DNA of 26,713 bases from an uncultured Ruminococcus sp. (GTDB taxonomy: Bacteria > Bacillota > Clostridia > Oscillospirales > CAG-272), in assembly GCA_902783705.1 (NCBI GenBank), contig CACZSA010000087.1, positions 1 through 26,713 on the forward strand, in the 5' to 3' direction. This document shows positions 8,253 through 15,945 of this stretch, in pieces. The position numbers and the translations under genes were made by a program. The notes beneath the pieces were generated by a model, which saw only the letters and a program-made list of their open reading frames with translations, searched no databases and was not told where the DNA came from. How positions within the stretch are numbered: the first letter of the stretch is position 1; each line of letters opens with the position of its first letter.

Positions 8253-9611
8253 ATGAATCAGAATAAGGAAGCCCTCACCGAAGGGCCTCTCACCCCGCAG
8301 ATCGTCCGCTTCATCCTTCCGCTCATGGCGACGGGCATCCTGCAGCTCCTCTACAATGCCGCGGACAGCATCGTCGTCGGACGCTGGGAGAGCACGAACG
8401 CCCTCGCCGCCGTCACCTCCGTGGGCTCGCTCATCAATCTGCTCGTCAACCTTTTCATGGGTCTGTCGGTCGGCACGTCCGTCGCCGTCGCTCACGATTA
8501 CGGCGCGAAGGATTACGAAGGCGTCTCCCGCACGGTGCACACGTCCTACCTCGTGAGCTTCATCGGCGGCGTGTTCGTCTCCGCAGTCGGGATGATCTTC
8601 TCCCGCCAGTTCCTCATCTGGATGCAATCGGACCCCGCCGTTCTTCCGCTCTCGACCGAGTATCTCCGGATCTATTTCGTCGGTACGACCGCGAACATGG
8701 CCTACAACTTCGGCGCGTCCGTGCTCCGCTCCGTCGGGGATACGCGCCGTCCGCTCTACTTCCTCTCGATCTCCGGCCTCGCGAACGTGATCCTCAACAT
8801 GATCTTCGTCATCGTCTTCCACATGGGCGTGGCGGGCGTCGCGTGGGCCACCGTCATCTCGCAGATCCTTTCCGCCGTCTTCGTCATCGTCTACATGATG
8901 CGGAGCCGGGACTGCATCCGCTTCGAGTGGAAAAAGCTGAAGATCCACCCCGACAAGCTCAAGAAGATCGTCACGGTCGGCCTCCCCGCCGGATTCCAGG
9001 GGACGGTCTTCTCGATCTCGAACGTCATCATCCAGTCCTCCGTCAACTCCTTCGGCGCGCTGGTCATGGCGGGCAACGGCGCGGCGGCGAGCATCGAGGG
9101 CTTCACCTACATCGCGATGAACTCCGTCTATCACGCCTCCCTGACCTTCGTCGGACAGAATGTCGGCGCGCGGCGGCTCGATCGGATCAACAAGGTCGTC
9201 TTCCGCTGCCTCGTCATCGTCACGGTGATCGGCCTCGCGTTCGGCATCGTCAGCTATCTGCTCGCGGAACCGCTTCTCGCGATCTACCTGCCTGAAGCGC
9301 CGGACGCCATCGCCTTCGGCAAGATCCGGATGCTCTATATCGTCCTGCCGTACTTCCTCTGCGGGATGATGGAGGTCATGGTCGGCGGTCAGCGCGGCAT
9401 GGGGCTCTCGCTCATCCCGATGATCAACGCGCTCATCGGCTCGTGCCTCCTGCGCATCGTGTGGATCGCCACGGTCTTCGCCGCGCATCACACGCTCTTC
9501 ATGCTCTATATCTCCTACCCGATCTCTTGGTTCGTCACGACGATCGCGCATTCGATCGTCTACGGGATCAAGCTGCATAAACTGAAACAGGAAGACTACA
9601 TACACGGATAA
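8253..9611 (+). CDS. MATE family multidrug/cation antiporter
   Basis: 452-aa integral membrane protein with about 12 hydrophobic helices in two repeats, typical length for MATE (NorM/DinF-like) exporters, which extrude drugs or toxic cations using a Na+ or H+ gradient. Seen: the N-terminal LTEGPLTPQIVRFILPLMATGILQ leader, in which the segment from FILPLMATG enters the first helix; LYNAADSIVVGRW; the LRSVGDTRRPL loop typical of the family; and in the second half the FVGQNVGARR and GGQRGMG segments. It is transcribed from its own promoter with the Nudix gene 17 bases downstream. Being divergent from an antibiotic-resistance-type methyltransferase, it may belong to the same defence function; that is inference. 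Confidence 0.92.
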   Translation: MNQNKEALTEGPLTPQIVRFILPLMATGILQLLYNAADSIVVGRWESTNALAAVTSVGSLINLLVNLFMGLSVGTSVAVAHDYGAKDYEGVSRTVHTSYLVSFIGGVFVSAVGMIFSRQFLIWMQSDPAVLPLSTEYLRIYFVGTTANMAYNFGASVLRSVGDTRRPLYFLSISGLANVILNMIFVIVFHMGVAGVAWATVISQILSAVFVIVYMMRSRDCIRFEWKKLKIHPDKLKKIVTVGLPAGFQGTVFSISNVIIQSSVNSFGALVMAGNGAAASIEGFTYIAMNSVYHASLTFVGQNVGARRLDRINKVVFRCLVIVTVIGLAFGIVSYLLAEPLLAIYLPEAPDAIAFGKIRMLYIVLPYFLCGMMEVMVGGQRGMGLSLIPMINALIGSCLLRIVWIATVFAAHHTLFMLYISYPISWFVTTIAHSIVYGIKLHKLKQEDYIHG

Positions 9612-9628
9612 AAGGGAAGTTTCAAACG

Positions 9629-10156
9629 ATGGAATACTGGGATTTATACGATCAGAACCGGACGCGGACCGGAGAGCTTGCCGTGCGCGGCGGGGATCCG
9701 ATCCCGAAGGGCCGCTATCACGTCGTTGTGCACGCGGCGGTCTTCAATTCGAAGGGAGAGATGCTCATCCAGAAGCGTCAGCCGTGGAAGGAGGTCTTCC
9801 CGGGACTCTGGGACATCACCTGCGGCGGATCGGCTCAGGCGGGCGAGGACAGTCCGACGGCGATCCGGCGCGAGGTCTGCGAGGAGGTCGGCCTCGATCT
9901 CGACGCGCTCGGAAACGGACGGGCGGTATTTACCGTGAACTTCGGCGACGGCTTCGACGACTACTACATCGCGAAATCGGACGTCCCCGCCTGTGACCTC
10001 GTCCTCCAGGAATCCGAGGTCGCCGAGGCGCGGTGGGCGACCCGCGAGGAGATCCTTGCGATGATCCGTGCCCGAACCTTCATCCCCTATCATCCCGCGC
10101 TCATCGAGCTCCTGTTCTTCCACTTCGACCACGGCTCGATCTACGACTGGAAGTGA
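9629..10156 (+). CDS. Nudix hydrolase
   Basis: 175-aa protein that should hydrolyse a nucleoside diphosphate linked to another group. The Nudix box is complete: G67, E73, R81, E82, E85, E86, G88 in the spacing GX5EX7REUXEEXGU. The N-terminal YWDLYDQNRTRTGE stretch resembles the YfcD/IPP-isomerase-like Nudix branch common in Clostridia, whose substrates are mostly unknown. It follows the MATE gene by 17 bases in the same operon and ends before a terminator. Confidence 0.9.
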   Translation: MEYWDLYDQNRTRTGELAVRGGDPIPKGRYHVVVHAAVFNSKGEMLIQKRQPWKEVFPGLWDITCGGSAQAGEDSPTAIRREVCEEVGLDLDALGNGRAVFTVNFGDGFDDYYIAKSDVPACDLVLQESEVAEARWATREEILAMIRARTFIPYHPALIELLFFHFDHGSIYDWK

Positions 10157-10163
10157 ATCCCCG

Positions 10164-10188
10164 AGACCGCCATCCCCGGCGGTCTTTT
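10164..10188 (+). terminator. Terminator after the MATE-Nudix operon
   Basis: Perfect 8-base arms AGACCGCC (10164-10171) and GGCGGTCT (10178-10185), loop ATCCCC, then T4 at the end. Confidence 0.85.
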
Positions 10189-10199
10189 GCGTATCCGGA

Positions 10200-10283
10200 C
10201 ATACACAAAAAATATTTTAAAAAAATATCTGAAACCGCGAGACATTCCGCGATTTTTTACGTCTATATGGGCAGAGACGTCTC
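10200..10283 (+). promoter_or_regulatory. AT-rich control region of the ECF sigma operon
   Basis: An A/T tract (about 10205-10229) is followed by TGAAACC (10230-10236), T6, and CGTC (10260-10263). Beyond it lies a 10-base perfect palindrome GAGACGTCTC (10274-10283), whose left half also pairs with ACGTCT at 10259-10264. TGAAAC and CGTC are elements of ECF-type promoters, but here they are 24 bases apart instead of about 16, and no good sigma-A promoter is visible. A regulatory role for the region is likely from position; the exact elements are uncertain. Confidence 0.35.
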
Positions 10284-10309
10284 AATCTTCATGAAAGGAG
10301 AAGCAACCC

Positions 10310-10933
10310 ATGCATGGAAACCCAACCGCCCCGGCGCTGCCAGCCGACGAGGAGAGGGAGGACGCCGAGACACGGGAGAACCGCCGGATCATGGACCTCT
10401 TCTGGAACCGCGACGAGCGGGCCATCGCCGACTGCGCCGCGCGGTACGGAGCGTATCTCATGACCGTCGCGCGGAATCTTCTGCCGAGCGAAGAGGACGC
10501 CGAGGAATGCGTGAGCGACGCGTATCTGTCCGCGTGGAACGCGATCCCGCCGAAACGCCCCGATTTCCTGCGCCTCTTTCTCGCGCGCCTCGTCCGGAAT
10601 TCCGCGCTCGACCGACTGCGGGCCCTCTCTGCGCAGAAGCGAATACCTCCGCGCATGACCGAAGCGCTCGATGAGCTCGGGGAGATCGTCACGGGCGCGG
10701 AGAACGTCGAGGACGCGGCGGAGAACGAACGCCTGCGGTGCGCGATCAACGACTGGCTCCGCGCACAGTCCCCGGAGATCCGGAGCCTCTTCCTCGAACG
10801 GTACTTCTACGGCGACGAGGTGAAGACCATCGCCCGCCGCCATGACTGCACCGCGGCGAAAGTGCGGAGCGCCCTGGCCCGCGCGCGGACCGCCCTGAAA
10901 AACCATCTTGAACAGGAGGGATTTGACCTGTGA
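10310..10933 (+). CDS. ECF-type RNA polymerase sigma factor
   Basis: 207-aa sigma-70 family factor with region 2 and region 4 only. Region 2 (about 28-105) includes the DAEECVSDAYLSAWNAIP helix that contacts core polymerase and the -10, ending in LVRNSALDRLRA. Region 4 (about 145-200) has the helix-turn-helix FYGDEVKTIARRHDC, then AAKVRSALARARTALKNHL for the -35. AAAGGAG lies 11 bases upstream of the ATG. The first 25 residues are charged and probably flexible. The stop overlaps the GTG start of the next gene by four bases (GTGA), the arrangement expected of a sigma factor and its membrane anti-sigma factor. Target promoters unknown. Confidence 0.93.
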   Translation: MHGNPTAPALPADEEREDAETRENRRIMDLFWNRDERAIADCAARYGAYLMTVARNLLPSEEDAEECVSDAYLSAWNAIPPKRPDFLRLFLARLVRNSALDRLRALSAQKRIPPRMTEALDELGEIVTGAENVEDAAENERLRCAINDWLRAQSPEIRSLFLERYFYGDEVKTIARRHDCTAAKVRSALARARTALKNHLEQEGFDL

Positions 10934-12627
10934 AACCAGAAAAACTTTATCAGGCGATCGGAGAGATCGACGACGGACTCCTCGCCGAAGCGGACGCCGC
11001 GCGTCATACCGCACCGAAGAGACGCTTCCGCGAATTCGCGCGTCGGTGGGGCTCCCTCGCGGCGGCGGTCGTCATCGCGGCGGGCGGCATCCTCTACGGA
11101 TGGAAGCACCGGACCGTCGTGACCTACGCTACCTACGTCGCCGAGCCCTATCTCGCCGGTCCGGTCTATCCGCGCCTCGAGGAATTCACCGTCGAGGACT
11201 ATCTCGCCTGGCGGGAGGAGACCGACGAGGTCATCGCGGACGTCGGAGGGGACACCGGATTCGCCGCACGGACCGCGGGAGCGCTCTTTGCCGGATCGAA
11301 CGGCGCGAACCTCTTCTATTCGCCCTACAACGCCGAGCTCAGCCTCGTCTCCCTCGCGGACATGACGGCCGGAGCCACCCGCGCCGAGCTTCTCGAGGTC
11401 GCCGGGGAGAGCGATCTCACGGACTTCGAGAACCGGATGCTGGAGACAAACCGGACGATCAATCGCGGGGACGCGGTCACCGTCCTCAGAACGGAGGGAG
11501 ATCTGCGTTATCACTTCTATTTTCCGGACAACGTCGTGTCTCAGGGAGCGGAAAAAATCGATCCAATGTATAACCGATTGAACAGAGGAGAGCCATTCCC
11601 CTTCGGCTTTATCCGCTTCGTCAGCGGAGTGGGCGGGCGCATCGGCGCCTCGGGCGGAAAATCCACGTTCGGGTTCGGCAATGAATCCATCGTGCGGGAA
11701 TACGGCCCCGAGGACCGCATCGAGCTCGACCGGTTCCTCTTTATCCGCTCCGCATGGCTCGATCCCGCCGATACGGCAAAGATCCGCAAATCGACCTTCC
11801 ACGGCCTCTCCGGCGCATGCGAAACGCGATACGTCGTCGCGCCGAAGGCCTATACCGTGATCGGCGAGGGCTTCACCGCCGTGCGCATCCCACTGCTCGT
11901 GGGCGGGGATCTCTGGCTCGCGCTTCCGGACGACGGGACAACCCCCGAGAGCCTCATCGCGTCCGGTGCGCTCCTCTCCGCCGCCGAAAACAGGGATGCC
12001 GGAGAACAGACGACCGCCGCGGTCCCGTGCTTCAGCGTCGCGTCGGAGATCAATCTGAAGGATCTCTTCACCGATCTCGGCGCGTCGAAGGTCTTCATAC
12101 CCGGGGAAGCGAATCTCTCCCCGTTCTTCGGCACGGAATCGACGTCCGATGCGGACGAGAACGTCCTGATCTCCGAGCAGAAGCGGCTCGACAGCATGCA
12201 GATGCGCGCTGAGGACATCATCAGCCGGACGGAGGACTATTTCAAAGCGGTCGCCGAGGCCGGCGCGTCGAGACCCGAGGACGAGGAAGGGATCCGGAAG
12301 GTCCTCGAATCGCTTTCCGACATCCTCAAATCCGAGAAGGAACGCCTGGAAAAGCAGCTTCGCGAGATCCGCGATGGACAGGAGGACGACACGGCGGAAA
12401 AGAAATACGCCGTCACGCATATGCTCCAGCCGATCCGGCTGATGGTGAACGAGACCGGAGTCAAGACCGGCGCGTACAAGATCTACTACCGCTCGCCGCG
12501 CGAGGAGCCGAAGAAGGGCACCCCCGACGCCTCCTTGATCGTCGACCGCCCCTTTGCCGTTCTCATCACCGCAGAGGATGGGACGATCCTTCTCGCCGGC
12601 GCGGTGAACGATCTCATCGAAGAATAA
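10930..12627 (+). CDS. Membrane-anchored serpin-fold protein, putative anti-sigma factor
   Basis: 565 aa; GTG start overlapping the sigma factor stop, with AGGAGGG 9 bases upstream. Residues 1-40 are a short cytoplasmic part (MKPEKLYQAIGEIDDGLL...), then one membrane helix (about 42-58), leaving the rest outside. The outer part matches serpins block by block: NLFYSPYNAELSLVSLADMTAGAT (about 127-150), ELDRFLFIRSAWLDP with FHG (about 265-292), FTAVRIPLLVGGDLWLALPDDG (about 315-336), PCFSVASEINLKDLFTDLG (366-384), and the C-terminal THMLQPIRLMVNETG, VDRPFAVLI and GTILLAGAVND. A charged, coiled-coil-like insert (about 402-492) separates the last two parts. The reactive-loop hinge is atypical (G510, V511, K512, T513-Y516, K517). 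Serpins trap serine or cysteine proteases; a link to sigma release is inference. Confidence 0.8.
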   Translation: MKPEKLYQAIGEIDDGLLAEADAARHTAPKRRFREFARRWGSLAAAVVIAAGGILYGWKHRTVVTYATYVAEPYLAGPVYPRLEEFTVEDYLAWREETDEVIADVGGDTGFAARTAGALFAGSNGANLFYSPYNAELSLVSLADMTAGATRAELLEVAGESDLTDFENRMLETNRTINRGDAVTVLRTEGDLRYHFYFPDNVVSQGAEKIDPMYNRLNRGEPFPFGFIRFVSGVGGRIGASGGKSTFGFGNESIVREYGPEDRIELDRFLFIRSAWLDPADTAKIRKSTFHGLSGACETRYVVAPKAYTVIGEGFTAVRIPLLVGGDLWLALPDDGTTPESLIASGALLSAAENRDAGEQTTAAVPCFSVASEINLKDLFTDLGASKVFIPGEANLSPFFGTESTSDADENVLISEQKRLDSMQMRAEDIISRTEDYFKAVAEAGASRPEDEEGIRKVLESLSDILKSEKERLEKQLREIRDGQEDDTAEKKYAVTHMLQPIRLMVNETGVKTGAYKIYYRSPREEPKKGTPDASLIVDRPFAVLITAEDGTILLAGAVNDLIEE

Positions 12628-12696
12628 CGCCGTTCAGAGAAAGAATATACAGCGGATAACCCCCGTCTGAATCCCTGATCGGATTTCAGAATCATA

Positions 12697-12740
12697 ACGG
12701 CCGCGCGGCTGTCCCTCCATGCAGCTGCGCGGCTGTTTTT
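12697..12740 (+). terminator. Strong terminator of the sigma-serpin operon
   Basis: A 15-pair stem (12697-12711 with 12722-12736, ACGGCCGCGCGGCTG against CAGCTGCGCGGCTGT, two G-T pairs), a 10-base loop and T5. Confidence 0.9.
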
Positions 12741-12773
12741 GTATGCGGAATCGCACGTTTTCACGATTTCATC

Positions 12774-12802
12774 TTGACTATCGCCCGGAAATTGGTTATA
12801 AT
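12774..12802 (+). promoter_or_regulatory. Promoter of the phosphoesterase operon
   Basis: -35 TTGACT (12774-12779), 17-base spacer, -10 TATAAT (12797-12802). It is the only convincing promoter seen before the terminator at 18985, so it probably serves all six genes. No operator was recognised. Confidence 0.85.
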
Positions 12803-12837
12803 GAACAAAACAAGAGATGTACAGACGAGGGCGTTCT

Positions 12838-13857
12838 ATGATGAAAACGGCGATCCCACAGACGAAAATCCCGCTCCGGTTCCGCGAAGACGGTTCCTTC
12901 CGCGTGCTCATGGTCTCGGATATCCACGGCGGCGTCGGGTACAACAAAACAAAGACCGTCGCCGCGCTGGATGGCCTGATTGAGGCCGAGGACCCCGATC
13001 TCGTCGTCTTCGGCGGGGATACCGCAGGTCCGGGCGTCATCCACATCTCGAACGTCCCAGAACTGCGCGAGATGCTCGACGGTCTCACCGCCCCGATGGA
13101 GGAGCGGGGGATCCCGTGGTGCCACGTCTTCGGCAATCACGACGACAATTACGGCCTCCCGAACGGGGAGGCGGAGACGGTGTACGAATCCTATCCGCAC
13201 TGCGTCTCGACGGCGGGACCGGAGGAGATCTCGGGTGTCGGGAATTACGTGCTTCCGGTCTATTCCGCAGACGGAGAAAAGCTGCTTCTCAATCTCTTCG
13301 CCCTCGATTCCCATTCCGGGATGCGCGAGTGGGCCGAGCGATGGGGCGTTGATCCGAAGCGGAAAGTTCTCCCCTCCGACGTCGGCGACCGCGGGGACTA
13401 CGACACCGTAAACGTCGATCAGGTCCTCTGGTACTATACGACCTCCCGCGCGATCGAAACGGAGCAGGGGAGAAAGATCCCCGCCGTCCTCTTCACGCAC
13501 ATCCCCCTGCCGGAGATGCACGAGGCGTCGAAGCACCGGCGCGATGTGAAGCTCCGCGGGATCCAGTGGGAGGACGTCGCGTGCACCTCGCTCAATTCCG
13601 GGCTGTTCCGGGCGTGCCTCGAGCGCGGCGACGTGCGGGGGATCTTCTTCGGGCACGATCACGAGAACGATTTTGAAGTCGAGTATATGGGGATCCGCAT
13701 GGCTTACGACGCCTCGCTCAGCTATCACGCCTGCCAGATCAACGAGCTGCGCGGCGGGCGGGTGATCGATTTCCATGCGTCCGATCCGGCGGCCTTCACG
13801 ACGAGGACGGTCAAGATCGCGGACATTCTCGGTCACGCGGGGGACAGCGAGAAATGA
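12838..13857 (+). CDS. Calcineurin-like metallophosphoesterase, Dcr2-like (paralogue 1)
   Basis: About 339-aa two-metal phosphoesterase without a signal peptide, so probably cytoplasmic. The start is ATG 12838 or the next codon 12841, both within range of GAGGG at 12827-12831; an earlier ATG at 12817 has no such site. All metal-binding motifs are present: SDIH (D28, H30), GGDT (D61), GNHD (N100, H101), FTHIPLPE, and GHDHEND. FALDSH, the VDQVLWYYT segment and the IPLPE-NSGLF-GHDH order are typical of the Dcr2/purple-acid-phosphatase-29-like branch. Substrate unknown. First of four tandem paralogues; its stop overlaps the next ATG (ATGA). Confidence 0.9.
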   Translation: MMKTAIPQTKIPLRFREDGSFRVLMVSDIHGGVGYNKTKTVAALDGLIEAEDPDLVVFGGDTAGPGVIHISNVPELREMLDGLTAPMEERGIPWCHVFGNHDDNYGLPNGEAETVYESYPHCVSTAGPEEISGVGNYVLPVYSADGEKLLLNLFALDSHSGMREWAERWGVDPKRKVLPSDVGDRGDYDTVNVDQVLWYYTTSRAIETEQGRKIPAVLFTHIPLPEMHEASKHRRDVKLRGIQWEDVACTSLNSGLFRACLERGDVRGIFFGHDHENDFEVEYMGIRMAYDASLSYHACQINELRGGRVIDFHASDPAAFTTRTVKIADILGHAGDSEK

Positions 13858-14897
13858 AAACGCACGACGAAAGAGGGAAGCCCGTGCTCCGGTTCCGAGA
13901 GGACGGCGGCTTCCGCATTCTGATGATCTCCGACTTTCACGGGAAGCCGGACTACAACCCGAAGCTGACCTGGGCCATCGATCTGCTCGTGGATCACGCG
14001 AAGCCGGATTTCGTGATGCTCGGCGGAGACCAGCTCGTCGGGATCACGCCCGAGCTCCTGCACAGCTACCTCGCGGACGTGACGGAGCCGATGAACCGCC
14101 GCGGGATCCCGTGGGCGCACATCTTTGGCAACCACGACGCGGAACAGCCGATGACGAAGGAGGAGCAGGAGCCCGTGTATGAGGCCTTTCCGCTCTGCCT
14201 CTCGGATTCCGGACCCGCGGAGCTCTCCGGGGTGGGGAACTACTGCCTCCCGGTCTACGCGAAGGACGGCGACGAGGTCCGCTATTCGCTCTACGCGCTC
14301 GACTCCCACGCCGAGGTGCGGGATTACGTCTCGAAATTCGGACTTCCGGCGGATACGCGGTTCGTACTCCCGAAGCATTTCAGCGACGGACACCCGCAGG
14401 CGACGCCGATGTTCGATCAGGTGATGTGGTACTACAATCACTCAAAATCCGCGGAGGCGGCGAACAGGCACAAGATCCCCGCGCTGATGTTTCTGCACGT
14501 TCCCCTGCTCGAATTTTGCCTCCTCTACCGCAATCCGGAGGACGTCGGCTTCATCGGACGGAAGCGCGAAGGCGTTGCCTGTTCGGAGATGAACTGCGGG
14601 CTGTTCTTCGCGTGCCTCGAGCGCGGCGACGTGCGGGGGATTTTCGCAGGGCACGAGCACCTCTGCGATTTTCAGGGCGAGTACTGCGGGATCACCATGG
14701 CCTACGACGGCTGCGTCGGGTACGACATGAGCGCGCACGATGACATGCGGGGCGGACGGATCATCGATATCCGGGACGATGGCTCGATGGAGACGCGGCA
14801 GGTGCGCCTGTGGGATCTCGTCGGCGAGGCCTGCATGCGGAACCCCGATTTCTTCGAGGGCGGGGACAAGTATTATATCCGGGATCTGAACACGTAA
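13854..14897 (+). CDS. Calcineurin-like metallophosphoesterase, Dcr2-like (paralogue 2)
   Basis: 347 aa, translationally coupled to paralogue 1 by an ATGA overlap. Active-site motifs are complete: SDFH (D27, H29), GGDQ (D59), GNHD (N93, H94), FLHVPLLE, and GHEH. The N-terminal VLRFREDGGFRILMISD closely matches the corresponding IPLRFREDGSFRVLMVSD of paralogue 1, indicating tandem duplication. ALDSHAEVRDYVSKFG and the DQVMWYYNHS segment again follow the Dcr2-like pattern. No signal peptide. It extends about 20 residues beyond its sister at the C-terminus. Probably acts on a different but related phosphorylated substrate; not known. Confidence 0.9.
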   Translation: MKTHDERGKPVLRFREDGGFRILMISDFHGKPDYNPKLTWAIDLLVDHAKPDFVMLGGDQLVGITPELLHSYLADVTEPMNRRGIPWAHIFGNHDAEQPMTKEEQEPVYEAFPLCLSDSGPAELSGVGNYCLPVYAKDGDEVRYSLYALDSHAEVRDYVSKFGLPADTRFVLPKHFSDGHPQATPMFDQVMWYYNHSKSAEAANRHKIPALMFLHVPLLEFCLLYRNPEDVGFIGRKREGVACSEMNCGLFFACLERGDVRGIFAGHEHLCDFQGEYCGITMAYDGCVGYDMSAHDDMRGGRIIDIRDDGSMETRQVRLWDLVGEACMRNPDFFEGGDKYYIRDLNT

Positions 14898-14931
14898 GAG
14901 CTCAGGAATCCGTAAGATTCGATTTGCAGTT

Positions 14932-15945
14932 ATGGAATTGTTTGAAAAATCCAGGATTCGCCTCACATTTGACGGGAACGGCGAATTCCGGCTTCTGTGC
15001 GTGTCGGATTATCACGCGCCGGCGGAGAGGGACTGGGACGAGCGGCTGATCCGTGCGGAAGAGGCGCTGCTTGACGAGGCGCGGCCCCATCTCTTCGCGA
15101 TCCTCGGCGACCTGACGCACGACGGCGCGCTCGATTCCCCGGACCGCCTCTGCCGCTATGCCGACGCGATCGCCGGACCGATGGAGGCGCGGGAGATCCC
15201 GTGGTGCCACGTCCCGGGGAATCACGACCGCGAGGCCGGACTTCCGATAGAGGTCTTCGCGCGGCATTCGCACTGTCTCTCCGTCCGCGGACCCCGGGAA
15301 CTGCCCGGGTATGGAACGTATCTGCTGCCCGTTTATCCGTCGGACGGAGGCGAGATCCCGCGGCTTCTCCTCTGGTTCTTCGATTCCCACACGAGCACGG
15401 GCGCGTGGGCGGAGCAGTTCGGCATCCCGGAGCCGCATGAATTCCGCTCCCGGACCGACGGCTTCGACCGGGGAGGCGGCGTCTATCATCGACAGGCGCG
15501 CTGGTTCTGGGAGACCGACCGCCGGATCGAAGAGATGTATGGCGAGCGGATCCCCGGCGTGATGCTCATGCACATCCCGCTCGAGGAGCACCGCCTTGTC
15601 GCGACAAATCCCTCGCTCACAGGGCTGACGGGCGAGATCGAGGAGTCCTGCGGGATCCCGTCGATGAATCCGGGGCTGTTCGCGGCGGCCTATGAGCGCG
15701 GGGACATCCTCGCCGTCGTCGCCGGACACGATCACATCAACACCTTCGCCGGGCGGTACATGGGGATCGAGCTCTCGGAAGACGGCTCCCTCGGCTACGA
15801 CGTCTACGGCTCGGACAATCTGCGCGGCGGGCGGCTTCTCACCTTCCGCGAGGCGGACGTCCGGGATTTTGCGTCGGAGCACATGTATCTCAAAAACTGC
15901 CCCGGCGCGGCGGATTTCCTTTTCCGGGAGGGCCACGATGACTGA
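14932..15945 (+). CDS. Calcineurin-like metallophosphoesterase, Dcr2-like (paralogue 3)
   Basis: 337 aa. Motifs complete: SDYH (D26, H28), LGDL (D60), GNHD (N97, H98), MHIPLEEH, and GHDHIN; FFDSHTSTGAWAEQFG matches the family. It is more divergent from the first two than they are from each other. It lies 34 bases after paralogue 2, and no good ribosome binding site precedes ATG 14932, so translation may be weaker or depend on reinitiation. Its last eight bases overlap the start of the fourth paralogue. No signal peptide. Confidence 0.88.
   Translation: MELFEKSRIRLTFDGNGEFRLLCVSDYHAPAERDWDERLIRAEEALLDEARPHLFAILGDLTHDGALDSPDRLCRYADAIAGPMEAREIPWCHVPGNHDREAGLPIEVFARHSHCLSVRGPRELPGYGTYLLPVYPSDGGEIPRLLLWFFDSHTSTGAWAEQFGIPEPHEFRSRTDGFDRGGGVYHRQARWFWETDRRIEEMYGERIPGVMLMHIPLEEHRLVATNPSLTGLTGEIEESCGIPSMNPGLFAAAYERGDILAVVAGHDHINTFAGRYMGIELSEDGSLGYDVYGSDNLRGGRLLTFREADVRDFASEHMYLKNCPGAADFLFREGHDD

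Noticed and set aside
8103..9605. Long minus-strand open frame of about 500 codons opposite the MATE gene
   Set aside because: Its product is a low-complexity D/R/E/H-rich chain, the usual mirror of a high-GC gene; the plus strand encodes a clear membrane transporter with its own promoter and ribosome site.
10230..10263. Classical ECF autoregulated promoter (TGAAAC and CGTC)
   Set aside because: The elements are 24 bases apart instead of about 16, so I list only a low-confidence control region. A second TGAAAC at 19021 also lacks a matching -10.
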